DNA from: JAZDFH01 sp043808035
GTDB taxonomy: Bacteria > Patescibacteriota > Minisyncoccia > UBA6257 > Colwellbacteraceae
DNA length: 22,453 bases
NCBI GenBank assembly: GCA_043808035.1
Contig: JAZDFH010000041.1
Location: 1 to 22,453, forward strand
Direction of reading: 5' to 3'
The position numbers and the translations under genes were made by a program. The notes below the pieces were generated by a model that was given only the letters and a program-made list of their open reading frames with translations, searched no databases and was not told where the DNA came from. Shown one piece after another: positions 7,641 through 15,965 of the stretch. The stretch's first letter is position 1, and the number at the start of each line of letters is the position of its first letter.

Positions 7641-8960
7641 TTAATCTTTATAAAGCGGAAAATTTTTACACATCATTTTGACTTCCTGTTTTATTCCTTT
7701 TATCTTCTGATTGGATTCTATATTTTGATGAAACTGATCTATATAACCTACTATATCGTTCTTTCCTTTCGGTAATGTGTACTGCTCCAACTCTTTCGAA
7801 ATCGTTATTATCCACTGAGCTATTTTTTTCATTTCTCTCGTTCCCATACCTCGTGTCGTAACAGAAGGAGTTCCTAAACGAATACCACTCGGATAAAAGG
7901 GAGAGGATAAATCATTTGGAACGGTATTCTTATTAACCGTAATGCCAGCAGCATCAAACGCCTCTTGGAAGAAAACACCTCTCCCAGTGCCACACTTCAT
8001 AAGTACCATATGGTTATCTGTCCCACCACTCACCAAGTCCATTCCTCCTTTCATTAAGGCCTCTGCCAGTGCTTTTGCGTTTATAACAATCTGCTTACCA
8101 TATCGACGAAATTCCGGTTTCATCGCTTCGCCAAGAGCTACAGCAATAGCAGCAGTCTGGTGATCATGTGGACCTCCTTGTAGTCTTGGAAATATTGCTT
8201 GATCAACCTTTTTGGCTAATTGAGGATCTTTTTCCAGTCCTTTCTGCGTTACCAATATCATACCCCCTCTCGGTCCACGGAGTGTCTTATGTGTCGTTGT
8301 TGTAATAATATGAGCATATGGAACAGGACTGCTGTGTGCCCCTGCAATAATCAATCCAGTCACGTGAGAAATGTCAGCAACTAAATATGCCCCTACCTCA
8401 TCAGCAATTTTTGATAATTCTTTAAACGGAAATTCTCTTACATAGGCCGTAGCACCTACCCATATCAATCTCGGTTTATTCTGTATCGCCAATTGTTCTA
8501 TCTCTTGTATATCAAGATAGCCATCAGACCGAACATGATATGGAACGGTATGATAGAACATGCTAGTTGCACTCGCCTTCCACCCATGTGTTAAATGCCC
8601 TCCATCAAGAAGATTTTGACCCATAACAGTATCACCTGGCGCACATGTTGCCACATATACGGCAAAATTAGCAGGACTCCCTGAATACGGTTGGACATTT
8701 GCATGAGGAACACCAAAAAGCTTTTTCGCTCTCTCTCTTGCAATATTTTCTATCTCATCAATAAATTCTTGCCCGCCATAGTATCTCTTCCCTGGATATC
8801 CTTCGCTATATTTATTCGTTAGCACACTCCCCAATGCTTCCATTACCGCTCTTGAGGTAATATTTTCCGACGGTATGAGCTCAATGCCGTTTTGCTGCCT
8901 TTTTTGTTCATTTTTAATGGCTTGATGTACAAGGACATCTTGCTTTTTAATATATTTCAT
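7641..8960 (-). CDS. glyA: Serine hydroxymethyltransferase
   Basis: This PLP enzyme converts serine plus tetrahydrofolate to glycine plus 5,10-methylene-THF. The 439 residues match the normal length. Signatures are I-E-L-I-P-S-E-N, N-K-Y-S-E-G-Y-P-G-K-R-Y-Y-G-G, the Asp/His pair in V-A-D-I-S-H, and the PLP-binding Lys225 in T-T-T-T-H-K-T-L-R-G-P-R-G-G. It is the first gene of glyA-folD-dgkA, which places methylene-THF production beside its conversion by FolD. No SD precedes the ATG. A TATAAC -10-like hexamer (8973-8978, minus strand) would give a very short leader, but its -35 (ATTACT) is poor. Confidence 0.96.
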   Translation of the reverse strand: MKYIKKQDVLVHQAIKNEQKRQQNGIELIPSENITSRAVMEALGSVLTNKYSEGYPGKRYYGGQEFIDEIENIARERAKKLFGVPHANVQPYSGSPANFAVYVATCAPGDTVMGQNLLDGGHLTHGWKASATSMFYHTVPYHVRSDGYLDIQEIEQLAIQNKPRLIWVGATAYVREFPFKELSKIADEVGAYLVADISHVTGLIIAGAHSSPVPYAHIITTTTHKTLRGPRGGMILVTQKGLEKDPQLAKKVDQAIFPRLQGGPHDHQTAAIAVALGEAMKPEFRRYGKQIVINAKALAEALMKGGMDLVSGGTDNHMVLMKCGTGRGVFFQEAFDAAGITVNKNTVPNDLSSPFYPSGIRLGTPSVTTRGMGTREMKKIAQWIITISKELEQYTLPKGKNDIVGYIDQFHQNIESNQKIKGIKQEVKMMCKNFPLYKD

Positions 8961-9074
8961 AAGTAGTTTTTTGTTATAGATTTATTTCTGACATCAGTAA
9001 TACAGCGCAACATGCGCCATGTGGGATTCATCTCAACTTTCAAAATCCTATAACATAATACTTTTTAGTCTAAA

Positions 9075-9099
9075 TCATTTGACGATTTGGGGCAAATGA
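9075..9099 (-). terminator. Possible weak terminator after the TSP3 gene
   Basis: TCATTTG (9075-9081) pairs with CAAATGA (9093-9099) around an 11-base loop, 8 bases beyond the stop of the TSP3 protein. The minus-strand tail is T-poor, so termination efficiency is doubtful. The rest of 8961-9106 holds no gene that can be supported. Confidence 0.35.
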
Positions 9100-9106
9100 A
9101 AGAGTT

Positions 9107-10156
9107 TTATTCTTTCTGCCGTATACGTCCCCAAACAAACCTAATACCTAAAAATAACACTATACCGATAACCGCGTAAAATAATACCTTATTACCCAAT
9201 ACATATGAAATAAACGCTAATAAAAAAACATATCCCTCTTTTATCATATGCGTTGCATTTTGTTTATTCTCACTACTTGCAAAATCATCTTTTAAAGCCA
9301 CACTAACGCTTTTCCCTGTAACTGGGATATCAAGCTTCACAATTTCTTTTTCTATTGGTTTATTCCCGTCTATTGCGGTAAGCTCTTTCTCTAACTCCTG
9401 CTTTTTTGCTTCAACTCGTTCTTTTTGCGTTGCTGCGAAAATGTCAATCGTATCAATAATTGATTTAACTGTTTGAGTCGCTTTTCCCGAGAGGGAAGAT
9501 ATTGTTTTTGCATCAATTTTTTGAGGAGTTACTGCATTACCGTTTTTATCTCCGATATTAGAAAAGGGAGACGACTGAATTTCTGCATTCAATGGAAAGG
9601 CATCAACTCCATCTAATATAGTATCTCCGTCTGTGTCAGGATTTGTTGGATCAGTGCCTTGTTCCAATTCAGTAATATCCGGAACGCCATCATTATCATC
9701 ATCCGTATCAATCTCATCTCCTATCTTATCTTTATCAGTATCACGGTCTACAAAAATTGTCCTTTCTCCTGTTTCATTATTCAAACTGTCTACACTCATT
9801 TCAGCGCCTGATAATGCTACAATTTTCGCGGAAATTCGATGACTGCCTGCAGCAGCCTTCCATCCCACAGATACAACTGCCGTACTTCCCTTGGCAAGTA
9901 ACGGGAACACTGCTTCAGAAATAGTCACACCATTATCAAAAAACTCGACAGTGCCGCTTACTGTTGCCTCTCCTCCATTAAAAACAGCCGAATATATACG
10001 TATTTCTTCTTCGGCAAAAAACGGCTCCTTTGAATACCATAAATTTCCCGGAATGAATCCAATAACAGAAGCAGCATATACTACCTCAAAAAACGAGCAT
10101 GCAACAAACACACCAATAATACATTTAACGAGAAACGCTGATAATTTCTTCTTCAT
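9107..10156 (-). CDS. Secreted/membrane TSP3-repeat protein with CARDB-like domain
   Basis: This 349-residue surface protein of unknown function has a signal peptide (about 1-28) and a beta-rich CARDB/Ig-like domain (about 30-135). Calcium-binding thrombospondin type 3 repeats follow (about 142-190, runs such as D-R-D-T-D-K-D-K-I-G-D and D-T-D-D-D-N-D-G-V-P-D), then a helical, probably coiled-coil segment (about 230-275) and a C-terminal membrane span (about 315-342) with a basic tail. The topology is outside domain with a C-terminal anchor. The ATG at 10156 overlaps the end of the prepilin gene by 32 bases and has an AAAGG SD 9 bases upstream, so the two are co-expressed. It may be an anchor or partner of the prepilin/LamG adhesin, but this is inference from adjacency. 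Confidence 0.85.
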   Translation of the reverse strand: MKKKLSAFLVKCIIGVFVACSFFEVVYAASVIGFIPGNLWYSKEPFFAEEEIRIYSAVFNGGEATVSGTVEFFDNGVTISEAVFPLLAKGSTAVVSVGWKAAAGSHRISAKIVALSGAEMSVDSLNNETGERTIFVDRDTDKDKIGDEIDTDDDNDGVPDITELEQGTDPTNPDTDGDTILDGVDAFPLNAEIQSSPFSNIGDKNGNAVTPQKIDAKTISSLSGKATQTVKSIIDTIDIFAATQKERVEAKKQELEKELTAIDGNKPIEKEIVKLDIPVTGKSVSVALKDDFASSENKQNATHMIKEGYVFLLAFISYVLGNKVLFYAVIGIVLFLGIRFVWGRIRQKE

Positions 10157-11756
10157 TGCTGCACGCCTTTACTTCAACACGATTCGACGCTGTTCGTTTT
10201 ATAGCATAATACGTGTTTGCAGCACTACCATCCTTAGGATCTGTCGGCATGCTTGTAAGATAGCCACTGACGAGATTGCCACCGATATCAAGACACGCAT
10301 CTGCGGTAACTTCCCCTGCTATACCGCCAAGACTATATTCTACTGTTATACTATTAATTTCTGGAGAATACGTGGCATCATCGGTTTCAAGATAGGTTCT
10401 ATATTGAAAATATTGATTATCACTCACATTTGATAAAGAAAATGATGGTGGTAAAACGCTTGTGCTATTCAATTCCGAGAAGTATGTTCCAGAGGTACCA
10501 TCCGGTCCAACAAAAATCTCAGTATCACAAGAAGGATCATCGCATGATCGAACTTGGTACTTTAATTTCAAAACTCCTCGACGATAGATACCAATCAACT
10601 CTTCCGCAGACAAAGCACGATTCCAATACGCAAACTCATCCATTCCACCATCAAAAAATCGATCATTAGCGCTATGCCCTCCTATATAAAAAATCCCTTC
10701 TTGCGGGTCAGTGCTACATGCACCGCTTCCGCCCGGGACAGGACTGCCATTTTTATACAAAGTACAAATACCTCCACTCCGCACCGCTGCGAGTTGCTGC
10801 CATACTCCTACATCAATCGTACTTAATGGAACACTGACACATGCTGGCCATATTGAACAAATACGATATTCAGAACTATCGTTAAAATCAAAAACAAGCC
10901 CGCTGCTTGATTGCAAAATTTCACAATCATTACTCCCAGGACATGTTGTTACATCGGGTCGTACCCAAACGCTAATCGTAAAATCATCTATAGGAGTTAT
11001 CGTCCCTATACGGATACGATCATCTACTCCATCAAATTCAACTGCAGTATTAAGCTCCCCCCCAATACCTGCAGTTGGGCATCCACTCGCACACACGCCC
11101 GTATGACTCGTACCAGATGAATCACTAAAGCCGGTTGCTCCAATAGTTTCGTTAAAATGTAATAATGCCTGATTATCTACCATACTGACATTGCCATTTT
11201 GATACTGCGACTCAATACTGCCATTATTGGGCAACTCCTTATAAAATGGCCATGTTGACACCCACTCTAAAGAACTCCACGCTGCATTCAGAATACCAGT
11301 ATCCTTTATTGATGAACTAAATATACCTGATCCATTGTTTTGCCCCGTAGGAGTCAGCTCTAGCCATCCATTAACCACATCATATTGCGTTTCATTATGA
11401 GAACCAAGATTAAATTCTGCTTGAGTATTATCAACAAACGTGTTTGTTTCCCCTGCGAGTGCTCCACAACTCATATTACATCCTGAAGAAGCTGTCCCTA
11501 ACACTTTTAATTCAGAAGTCATACCTGAAGGCAAAGAGCCGGAATGATCTATCGCATATTGATACGTGGCGTTAAGAATAGTGTTCACATCAGACCACCG
11601 TTGAGCATCACGCGTTTGACTTAATTGCTTCCCTGGATTTATTGCTAAAATAACAGTTGCAGCCAAAATACCAAGTGCAGCCACCACCAACAAAACTTCT
11701 AATAAAGTAAAACCTTTTTGTACGTGACGAGGTTTTGATTGTAACTTTTTATACAT
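10125..11756 (-). CDS. Type IV prepilin with nested LamG domain
   Basis: This 543-residue prepilin-like protein has a basic leader and a PilD-type cleavage site G15|F16-T-L-L-E20 with Glu at +5. A hydrophobic helix (16-40) and the amphipathic pilin helix with R-D-A-Q-R-W-S-D-V (49-57) follow. The middle carries a LamG/concanavalin-like domain (about 194-392: A-L-L-H-F-N-E at its start, V-E-F-D-G-V-D-D-R-I and D-E-F-A-Y-W-N-R-A-L-S at its end). It is flanked by two beta-rich segments (about 125-190 and 397-475). The end (about 486-534) looks like the missing pilin C-terminus: T-D-P-K-D-G then Y-Y-A-I with a final Cys pair. It is probably a pilus-tip or surface adhesin binding glycans or protein. 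It has no SD; a promoter candidate lies at 11815-11843. Confidence 0.88.
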   Translation of the reverse strand: MYKKLQSKPRHVQKGFTLLEVLLVVAALGILAATVILAINPGKQLSQTRDAQRWSDVNTILNATYQYAIDHSGSLPSGMTSELKVLGTASSGCNMSCGALAGETNTFVDNTQAEFNLGSHNETQYDVVNGWLELTPTGQNNGSGIFSSSIKDTGILNAAWSSLEWVSTWPFYKELPNNGSIESQYQNGNVSMVDNQALLHFNETIGATGFSDSSGTSHTGVCASGCPTAGIGGELNTAVEFDGVDDRIRIGTITPIDDFTISVWVRPDVTTCPGSNDCEILQSSSGLVFDFNDSSEYRICSIWPACVSVPLSTIDVGVWQQLAAVRSGGICTLYKNGSPVPGGSGACSTDPQEGIFYIGGHSANDRFFDGGMDEFAYWNRALSAEELIGIYRRGVLKLKYQVRSCDDPSCDTEIFVGPDGTSGTYFSELNSTSVLPPSFSLSNVSDNQYFQYRTYLETDDATYSPEINSITVEYSLGGIAGEVTADACLDIGGNLVSGYLTSMPTDPKDGSAANTYYAIKRTASNRVEVKACSNEEEIISVSR

Positions 11757-11764
11757 TATCTATA

Positions 11765-11781
11765 AATCGATTTTCTCGATT
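11765..11781 (-). promoter_or_regulatory. Leader hairpin upstream of the prepilin gene
   Basis: AATCGA (11765-11770) and TCGATT (11776-11781) form a 6-bp hairpin with a 5-base loop, 8 bases before the prepilin ATG. An AGGAGG sequence (11804-11809, minus strand) sits 47 bases upstream of the ATG with no start codon at normal distance. It is therefore not an obvious SD for this gene and falls near the predicted transcript 5' end. Confidence 0.35.
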
Positions 11782-11814
11782 CTTTAAAAAGCGTTTCTAT
11801 TCGCCTCCTCTTTA

Positions 11815-11843
11815 ATAATAAGCCGCTAAACAATCTGAAGCAA
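11815..11843 (-). promoter_or_regulatory. Candidate promoter of prepilin-TSP3 operon
   Basis: On the minus strand TTGCTT (11838-11843) is followed after 17 bases by TATTAT (11815-11820). The predicted start near 11808 gives a leader of about 50 bases. This places the prepilin/TSP3 pair on its own transcript, separate from enolase. Confidence 0.5.
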
Positions 11844-11898
11844 TGGAAACAACAAAATGCCTCGTTTTTCTACAGTATATATTCACCGTAAAAACCAA

Positions 11899-13188
11899 TT
11901 AAACAATCTCTCTGAAATTATGTCCTGCAACATTCGCCATATCACCCAACTCATCTTCTATCTCCATTAAACGGTTATATTTCTCAACACGTTCTCCACG
12001 AGAAGGCCCTACTTTAACGAAACCGGCATTGACGGCAACCGCCAAATCAATCATTGATGTATCATTTGTTTCGCCCCCACCTCGATGACTTATAACAGTC
12101 ATAAGTCCATTCTCCCTCGCTAACATACAACAATCAACTGTTTCGGTTAATGTTCCAATTTGATTTAATTTTATTAAAATCGCATTTATTGCTTTTCCAT
12201 CAAGAGCTTTTTGTAATCGTTTGACATTCGTAACAGTTAGGTCATCTCCAATATTCGGTACTAAAGACTGCTCCGTCAATATTATCCAAGCCTTCCAATC
12301 GTCTTGATCCAACATATCTTCCGTGGTAATGATAGGATACTTCTTGAACCATTGTAGGTAATATTCAATCAATTGAGCAGAATCGAACTCTTTTTCTTCT
12401 ATCTTCAAATGATATTTTCCATCCTTATAGAATTCCGAGGCAGCAGCATCAATCGAGATGCCAACGTCTTTCCCCGCCTCATAGCCGGATTTTTTTATAG
12501 CCTCCAAAATAATCTGTAAAGGTAACTCATTATCGCTGATTCCAGATGGAGCGAATGCTCCTTCATTGCCAACATTCACATTGTACCCTCTCTCTTTAAG
12601 AACGGTTTTTAAAGTTAAATAAATTTCTATTCCGCACCGCACATTTTCTTTCACAGAAACATCTCCAATAACAGATAACAAATATTCTTGTAAATCCGTT
12701 GAGTTGTCAGCATGCTTTCCTCCTTCGATAACAACGAACATTGGATTGGGTAAAATATATCTTTCTATCGGCAAATCATACGTCTTTCTAATATACTGAT
12801 ATAGTGGTATTTCTTTTTCGTTAGCAGCAGCCCGTGCAACAGCCATACTAACACCCAAAATAGCATTAGCACCTAGATTGCTCTTATTTTCTGTCCCATC
12901 CAAAGAGATCATGGTTTCATCAATATGCCTTTGGTCAAATGCATCCATACCGATCAACCGTTTTGAAATTATCGCATTCACATTTTCTACTGCCCGCAAC
13001 ATCCCTTTCCCCATATACCGTGTAAAATCATTATCTAAAAGCACATACGCTTCATGAATACCCGCAGATGCCCCATACGGAACTGAGGCAATACCTATTA
13101 CTCCTGATTCTAATACACATTTAACTTCAATAGATGGCGTCGAGCCGGAACTCAAAATTTCTCGTGCACAAATGTTTTTTATACTCAT
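11899..13188 (-). CDS. eno: Enolase, divergent
   Basis: Enolase interconverts 2-phosphoglycerate and phosphoenolpyruvate. The 429-residue protein keeps the expected catalytic residues: Ser41 of the mobile loop, His159, Glu168, Glu209, metal ligands Asp247, Glu290 and Asp316, the general base Lys340, His368-Arg369 and Lys392. Several near-invariant stretches differ. The N-terminal R-E-I-L-D-S-R-G-N-P-T is R-E-I-L-S-S-G-S-T-P-S, V-P-S-G-A-S-T-G is V-P-Y-G-A-S-A-G, and S-H-R-S-G-E-T-E-D is S-H-R-G-G-G-E-T-N-D with one extra residue. It is probably active, since metal and base residues remain, but an enolase-like paralogue is possible. Its promoter (13204-13232) gives an almost leaderless mRNA. 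The neighbour ppsA uses the same metabolite, PEP. Confidence 0.9.
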   Translation of the reverse strand: MSIKNICAREILSSGSTPSIEVKCVLESGVIGIASVPYGASAGIHEAYVLLDNDFTRYMGKGMLRAVENVNAIISKRLIGMDAFDQRHIDETMISLDGTENKSNLGANAILGVSMAVARAAANEKEIPLYQYIRKTYDLPIERYILPNPMFVVIEGGKHADNSTDLQEYLLSVIGDVSVKENVRCGIEIYLTLKTVLKERGYNVNVGNEGAFAPSGISDNELPLQIILEAIKKSGYEAGKDVGISIDAAASEFYKDGKYHLKIEEKEFDSAQLIEYYLQWFKKYPIITTEDMLDQDDWKAWIILTEQSLVPNIGDDLTVTNVKRLQKALDGKAINAILIKLNQIGTLTETVDCCMLARENGLMTVISHRGGGETNDTSMIDLAVAVNAGFVKVGPSRGERVEKYNRLMEIEDELGDMANVAGHNFREIV

Positions 13189-13203
13189 AAGCTTTCAAAA
13201 AGA

Positions 13204-13232
13204 ATCATACACGGCAGAAACCAACGAATCAA
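13204..13232 (-). promoter_or_regulatory. Enolase promoter, near-leaderless
   Basis: On the minus strand TTGATT (13227-13232) is 17 bases from TATGAT (13204-13209). The -10 ends only 15 bases before the enolase ATG, so a start 6-8 bases downstream leaves a leader of about 8 bases with no SD. Confidence 0.6.
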
Positions 13233-13327
13233 GCAATTTTTCAAAAGTAAATAATATAAAAATTTTCTAATAAACTCCCAAGATTAAAATATGTCCTACA
13301 GTATTAGACCTAAATATCCTTCGTGAT

Positions 13328-13360
13328 ACAAGAATAGGACACATTGTGTCCTATTCTTGT
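13328..13360. terminator. Perfect 15-bp hairpin between ppsA and eno
   Basis: ACAAGAATAGGACAC (13328-13342) and its exact reverse complement (13346-13360) flank a 3-base loop. A T run follows only on the plus strand (13361-13364), while both neighbouring genes are on the minus strand. In their direction it has an A run before the stem and a weak tail after it. It may terminate ppsA transcripts, block antisense transcription, or act as an operator or processing site. Confidence 0.6.
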
Positions 13361-13401
13361 TTTTCGCATAGTTCACCATATATAGGTTTTACTAAAACGT
13401 T

Positions 13402-15837
13402 TTATGCTATACCCAAAGCCTTTTCTTTCGCAGCGATTTCGATAATTGTTTTGATGATCACATCAGGATTAAGTGACATGCTCTCTATACCTGCTTCAAC
13501 AAGAAAAGTCGCAAACTCCGGATAATCAGAAGGTGCTTGTCCACAAATACCGATATATTTCCCTCGCGCACGACATTTTTTAATAACGTCTGCGATTAAT
13601 GTTTTTACTGCCATATTATTTTCATTGGCAATATGCGCGACAATACCAGAATCCCTGTCCATACCCATTGTTAACTGTGTAAGATCATTGGAACCAATAG
13701 ACATACCATCAAAAACATCTAAAAATTCATCTGCCAACATAATATTCGAAGGAATTTCGCACATAACATAAACTTTCAGATCAGTATCCGTTTTCCGATC
13801 AAGTCCATTTTCTTCCATTATCGCAATGACCTTCTTCCCTTCTTCTGGAGTTCGGCAGAAAGGTATCATGGCCGTTACATTTTTTAGTCCCATTTCATAT
13901 CGTACTTTTTTCAATGCCATACACTCTAATCCAAACGCATCCTTAAATTTCGGATCATAATATCGAGAAGCTCCCCTCCATCCAATCATCGGATTTTCTT
14001 CCATCGGCTCGTATAAATCTCCACCCAACAATGTACGATATTCATTCGTTTTAAAATCAGAAAATCTAATAATTACCTCATTCGGCCAAAACGTCGCTCC
14101 AATCTTTGCGATACCCTCAGCAAGTTCGTCGACATAATAGTCCGTCTTATCCTTATAGCCAACCGTCATTTCATCAATCTTCTTAACCAACCGTTTAATC
14201 TTAGTGTCCTTAACTGCTTGTTTCTTTAATTTCGGATAATCAATAAGAGCGTTCGGATGTATCGCAATATGTGAAGCAATAATAAATTCAAGTCGACCCA
14301 AACCAACCCCTTTGGCAGGTAGATAGTAATTTCTAAATGCATCATCGGGAGATCCAATATTCGCCATTACTTTCGTTTTTGTCTCCGGGATTTTATCAAG
14401 ATGATGTTCTAAAACTTCAAAAGACAAATTTCCCTTATAGATAATCCCTGTTTTCGATGAACAGTCTACTGTAACATCTTGTCCCATTTCAAGCTTCGTT
14501 GTTGCATTTTTTGATCCAACAATACACGGGATACCTAACTCCCGCGAAACAATAGCCGCATGACTCGTTCTACCGCCTTGATCAGTGACAATAGCAGAAG
14601 CGATCTTCATTATCGGCTCCCAATCAGGATCAGTAATCTTAGTTACTAAGACCTCTCCTTTCTGAAATTCGGTAATATTTTTTACATCTTTAATAACACG
14701 TACCTTCCCTGCTCCAATCTTAGCTCCAACTGCCGTACCTTGTAACAAAACTTCTCCTTTCTCTTTTAATCGATATTCATAATAAACATTTTTATCAGCA
14801 GTTGAATGAATTGTCTCCGGGCGAGCCTGTACAATAAATAATTGCTTTGTTTTACCATCTTTTGCCCATTCAATATCCATCGGTTGATACCGGTTATGTT
14901 TCTTGGAGAAATGTTTTTCAATTTTAACTCCCCAGTCGGCAAGACGAATAATTTCTTCTTCAGAAATCGAAAACTTCTCTTGATCCTTTTTATCTACTGC
15001 AACTTGCTTGCCACCTCCTTTTGGAGCATAAACCATTTTAACAGTTTTAGGCCCTATATTTTTTGCAATGATAGCATTATAACTCTTCTCAAGCATCGGC
15101 TTAAATACCATAAATTCATCAGGCGTCACCTTCCCCTGTACTACCATTTCTCCTAACCCATAAGAGCTATTAATGACAACAATCTTATCGAAACCTGTTT
15201 CCGTATCAATCGTAAACATAACACCACTTGCGCCAACATCTGAACGCACCATCTTTTGCACGGTTACCGAAAGAGCAATATCAAAATGAGAGAACCCCTT
15301 ATCTTCCCTATAAGAAATCGCCCTATCGGTAAAAAGTGATGAAATACATTCTTTCGTTGCCTGTAAAACATTCTCTATACCAACAATGTTTAAATATGTC
15401 TCTTGTTGCCCTGCGAAAGAAGAATCAGGGAGGTCCTCTGCCGTAGCCGAAGATCTGACAGCGACATCAGCGTTCTTCGTTTTATACAATTTACTCAGTT
15501 GTTTATAGGAGGTCTCTATCTCCGCTTTTAAAGCACTTGGCAGATCAGCTTTAAGAATCAAATCCCTTACCTTTTTTCCTATTTTTTGTAAATCTTTAAT
15601 ATTATGAGTATCTAACCCCGTTAATGCTTCTTTTATGCCTTTCTTCAGCCCCGCCTCTTCTAAGAAATAACGGTATGCATGCGCTGTGACCGCAAAACCA
15701 TTTGGGACATTAATCCCCAGAGAGGTAAGGTTTGCAAACATTTCACCCAATGCTGCATTCTTCCCACCGACATAGGGAATATCTTCAATGCCAGTTTCAT
15801 GGAACCATAAAATGAACGCTGTTTCTTTATTACTCAT
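13402..15837 (-). CDS. ppsA: Phosphoenolpyruvate synthase
   Basis: PEP synthase converts pyruvate, ATP and water to PEP, AMP and phosphate; the reaction is reversible in some anaerobes. The 811-residue protein has the PPDK_N ATP-grasp domain (about 10-340, including Y-V-G-G-K-N-A-A-L-G-E-M and the V-R-S-S-A-T-A-E-D-L motif). The swivelling phosphohistidine domain has G-G-R-T-S-H426-A-A-I-V. The C-terminal PEP/pyruvate barrel has E-I-P-S-N, G-S-N-D-L-T-Q and the catalytic Cys765 in G-I-C-G-Q-A. Length is normal for the family. Promoter and palindrome (15871-15892) lie upstream. With enolase next door, it may link pyruvate to PEP in a lineage that often has an incomplete glycolysis. Confidence 0.96.
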   Translation of the reverse strand: MSNKETAFILWFHETGIEDIPYVGGKNAALGEMFANLTSLGINVPNGFAVTAHAYRYFLEEAGLKKGIKEALTGLDTHNIKDLQKIGKKVRDLILKADLPSALKAEIETSYKQLSKLYKTKNADVAVRSSATAEDLPDSSFAGQQETYLNIVGIENVLQATKECISSLFTDRAISYREDKGFSHFDIALSVTVQKMVRSDVGASGVMFTIDTETGFDKIVVINSSYGLGEMVVQGKVTPDEFMVFKPMLEKSYNAIIAKNIGPKTVKMVYAPKGGGKQVAVDKKDQEKFSISEEEIIRLADWGVKIEKHFSKKHNRYQPMDIEWAKDGKTKQLFIVQARPETIHSTADKNVYYEYRLKEKGEVLLQGTAVGAKIGAGKVRVIKDVKNITEFQKGEVLVTKITDPDWEPIMKIASAIVTDQGGRTSHAAIVSRELGIPCIVGSKNATTKLEMGQDVTVDCSSKTGIIYKGNLSFEVLEHHLDKIPETKTKVMANIGSPDDAFRNYYLPAKGVGLGRLEFIIASHIAIHPNALIDYPKLKKQAVKDTKIKRLVKKIDEMTVGYKDKTDYYVDELAEGIAKIGATFWPNEVIIRFSDFKTNEYRTLLGGDLYEPMEENPMIGWRGASRYYDPKFKDAFGLECMALKKVRYEMGLKNVTAMIPFCRTPEEGKKVIAIMEENGLDRKTDTDLKVYVMCEIPSNIMLADEFLDVFDGMSIGSNDLTQLTMGMDRDSGIVAHIANENNMAVKTLIADVIKKCRARGKYIGICGQAPSDYPEFATFLVEAGIESMSLNPDVIIKTIIEIAAKEKALGIA

Positions 15838-15870
15838 AGAAAAATTTTGTTACTATTGCGACAATTATTT

Positions 15871-15892
15871 TGTTATCTTCGATAACAGTATA
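15871..15892 (-). promoter_or_regulatory. ppsA promoter -10 with overlapping operator-like palindrome
   Basis: On the minus strand TATACT (15887-15892) has an upstream TG (extended -10); the -35 is poor. Directly downstream, sharing one base with it, TGTTATC (15871-15877) and GATAACA (15881-15887) form a perfect 7-bp inverted repeat with a 3-base centre. It covers the expected start point near 15880, a classic repressor position. The leader to the ATG at 15837 is about 43 bases. Confidence 0.5.
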
Positions 15893-15965
15893 CCATAGGA
15901 CTTTTTTGTTCTACAAAATAAATATTTTATAAAAAATCATTCGAGATATTAAAACGTAATTCCTC

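Noticed and set aside
8961..9106. Glycine or THF riboswitch upstream of glyA
   Set aside because: The gap is short, with only small AT-rich hairpins and no conserved riboswitch core recognisable by eye.
13296..13379. 27-codon minus-strand frame between ppsA and eno
   Set aside because: It runs through the hairpin, has no SD and no recognisable sequence. Chance in a non-coding gap is more likely.
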